6,754 bases of DNA from CAMYLY01 sp039587215 (GTDB lineage: Bacteria; Gemmatimonadota; Gemmatimonadetes; Gemmatimonadales; GWC2-71-9), in assembly GCA_039587215.1 (NCBI GenBank), contig JBDHIW010000144.1, forward strand, positions 1 through 6,754, in the 5' to 3' direction. The notes beneath the pieces are model-generated. The model searched no databases. It was not told the DNA's origin and worked only from the letters and a program-made list of their open reading frames with translations. The position numbers and the translations under genes were made by a program. Below, one piece after another: positions 5,813 through 6,754 of the stretch (positions are counted from its first letter, which is position 1; each line of letters opens with the position of its first letter).

Positions 5813-6753
5813 TCAGCGGATTCCCGCGCGGCTCAGCAGGCCGAGGGGATCGTTCGGATCCACGTGGTCCATGAACGGCAGCCGGCGACTCGGGTTGGTG
5901 ACCTGGTAGATCGCTCCCATCCAGTTGCCGACGATCGCCTCCGCGCTGTCGTGCCAGGTGTTGTCGAGCCTTGCACGCACGAAGGCTTCCGGGAACTCCG
6001 GGATGGGCGCCCCACGGGCCATCGCGTGCAGCACGCGATCTCGGTGCTCGTCCAGGATCGCGCGCTCCTTGCGCGGGAAGTAGTGATCGGGCACCGGAGG
6101 ATAGTCGTCGAGCCCGCCGTCGATGTAGAGCAGGACGTCGCGCTTGTATTCCTTGAGCAGGCTGATGGTGTCGTACTCCGGGTGTCCCTGCAGAAACACC
6201 ACCCGGAACCGATCCTCGCTCACCGCGAGATGCACTCCCGCCTCCTCGCTCTCGACCAGGATGTGCAGGCCCGCCGCCTCGAGCTGGTCACGGCCGAGGT
6301 CGTTGAAGCGCGAATGCGGCACGTCGAAACGTCGTTCACCAACGGATGCGAAGGATCTACGACGCGATGCCCGAAGACGCCCCAGCGCTTTCGTCCCATG
6401 TGTCGTCGAATCTGCCCGTAGCGAAGCTGCAGGACCACGTGGGTGGCGAGGCACGAGCAGAGCACCGAGGTGACGTTCGCGAGCGCCCAGTCCACCACCT
6501 CGCCGAGCGGCTGCCAGAACGGCTCGTCGGCCAGGTCCGGGTGGGTGACGTTGGCGCCGGTGATGATCAGTGCGTCCAGCCCTTCGCGTCGAATCGTGTC
6601 GAATCGCTCGTAATAACGCTCGATGTGCGCGCGAGCCTGCGCGCCGCGCACCAGCTCGTCGAGCGTGAACGGGTGCACGTAGAACTGGGCGATTGGGTTG
6701 CTCTCCCCAACGAGCCGGAGGAACTGACGCTCGGTCGCTTCCAGGGCCCCGTC
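5813..6753 (-). pseudogene. metA: metA, homoserine O-acyltransferase, frameshifted and cut by the right window edge
   Basis: MetA transfers an acyl group (succinyl or acetyl) from CoA to the hydroxyl of L-homoserine in the cytoplasm, opening the methionine pathway. The N-terminal part (6753 to about 6334) reads EATERQFLRLVGESNPIAQF, then LIITGANVT, the nucleophile motif CSCLATH (second Cys, codon 6453-6451), and GVFGHRVVDPSHPLV. The rest continues only in a different frame (6331 to the TGA at 5815-5813) as RFDVPHSRF, VESEEAGVHLA, LQGHPEYD with the expected catalytic His (6184-6182) and Glu (6178-6176), then NTWHD and GNWMGAIYQVT. So all catalytic motifs survive but no single frame contains them. 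The two parts total about 312 aa; the first ~50-60 residues, including the MMP region, are beyond the edge. The residue matching E. coli position 111, which governs acyl-donor choice, appears to be Thr, so I do not assign the donor. Family identity is secure. Whether the break is biological or a sequencing or assembly error cannot be told here. Confidence 0.9.
6326..6342 (-). other. Frame break within metA
   Basis: On the - strand the upstream frame reads CAT CCG TTG GTG AAC (HPLVN), and homology resumes at CGT TTC GAC (RFD) in another frame. Two bases, GA (6333-6332), are left between them. Intact relatives, recalled from memory, have about three to four more residues here (HPLVxDVNxRFDVPHSR). 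The gap therefore fits loss of about 10 nt rather than a single-base slip. Confidence 0.75.
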
Positions 6754-6754
6754 C

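Noticed and set aside
5498..5874. Short frames on both strands in the gap (5498-5779 on -, 5620-5874 on +)
   Set aside because: No recognisable motif or convincing ribosome binding site, and composition typical of non-coding GC-rich DNA.
5741..6473. + strand frames across metA (5741-6421, 5971-6156, 6144-6473)
   Set aside because: They are antisense to unmistakable MetA motifs on the - strand.
5813..6753. metA halves considered as two separate genes
   Set aside because: Both halves match consecutive parts of one known enzyme and meet at a single site with the expected order; a broken single gene is the simpler reading.

Overview
The window is GC-rich DNA from a bacterium, most likely an uncultivated member of the Proteobacteria. 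That placement is an inference from the proteobacterial-type MetA and the small FmdB-type zinc ribbon. There is no rRNA, tRNA, CRISPR array, transposase or phage gene. The whole window is accounted for by three protein-coding loci and two short non-coding gaps.

Left three-quarters (2-5080, + strand): the 3' end of one very large gene that enters from beyond the left edge. It encodes a modular, acidic, Thr/Val/Ala/Asp-rich beta-sandwich protein, presumably secreted or surface-exposed. In order it carries the tail of one ~104-aa module and a full copy of it, two Calx-beta domains, about four Ig-like modules, and four long tandem repeats of ~235 aa. Each long repeat opens with GLPRTVGAGLQSFCC. 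The 1,688 visible residues contain no lysine and no tryptophan. No C-terminal sorting signal is visible.

Middle (5081-5812): a convergent gap with stem-loops, then a complete 54-codon FmdB-type zinc-ribbon gene on the - strand (5257-5421) with a strong Shine-Dalgarno sequence. About 380 bp without a recognisable gene follow.

Right end (5813-6753, - strand): metA, homoserine O-acyltransferase, the first committed step of methionine biosynthesis. It is cut at its 5' end by the window edge. The reading frame is broken near 6330, with recognisable MetA sequence on both sides in two different frames, so it is a pseudogene, or else the sequence or assembly has an error there.

The three loci show no obvious functional link. 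I do not see a new multi-gene system. The most unusual content is the repeat protein: its composition, its unrecognised ~235-aa unit, and the evidence of recent internal amplification.
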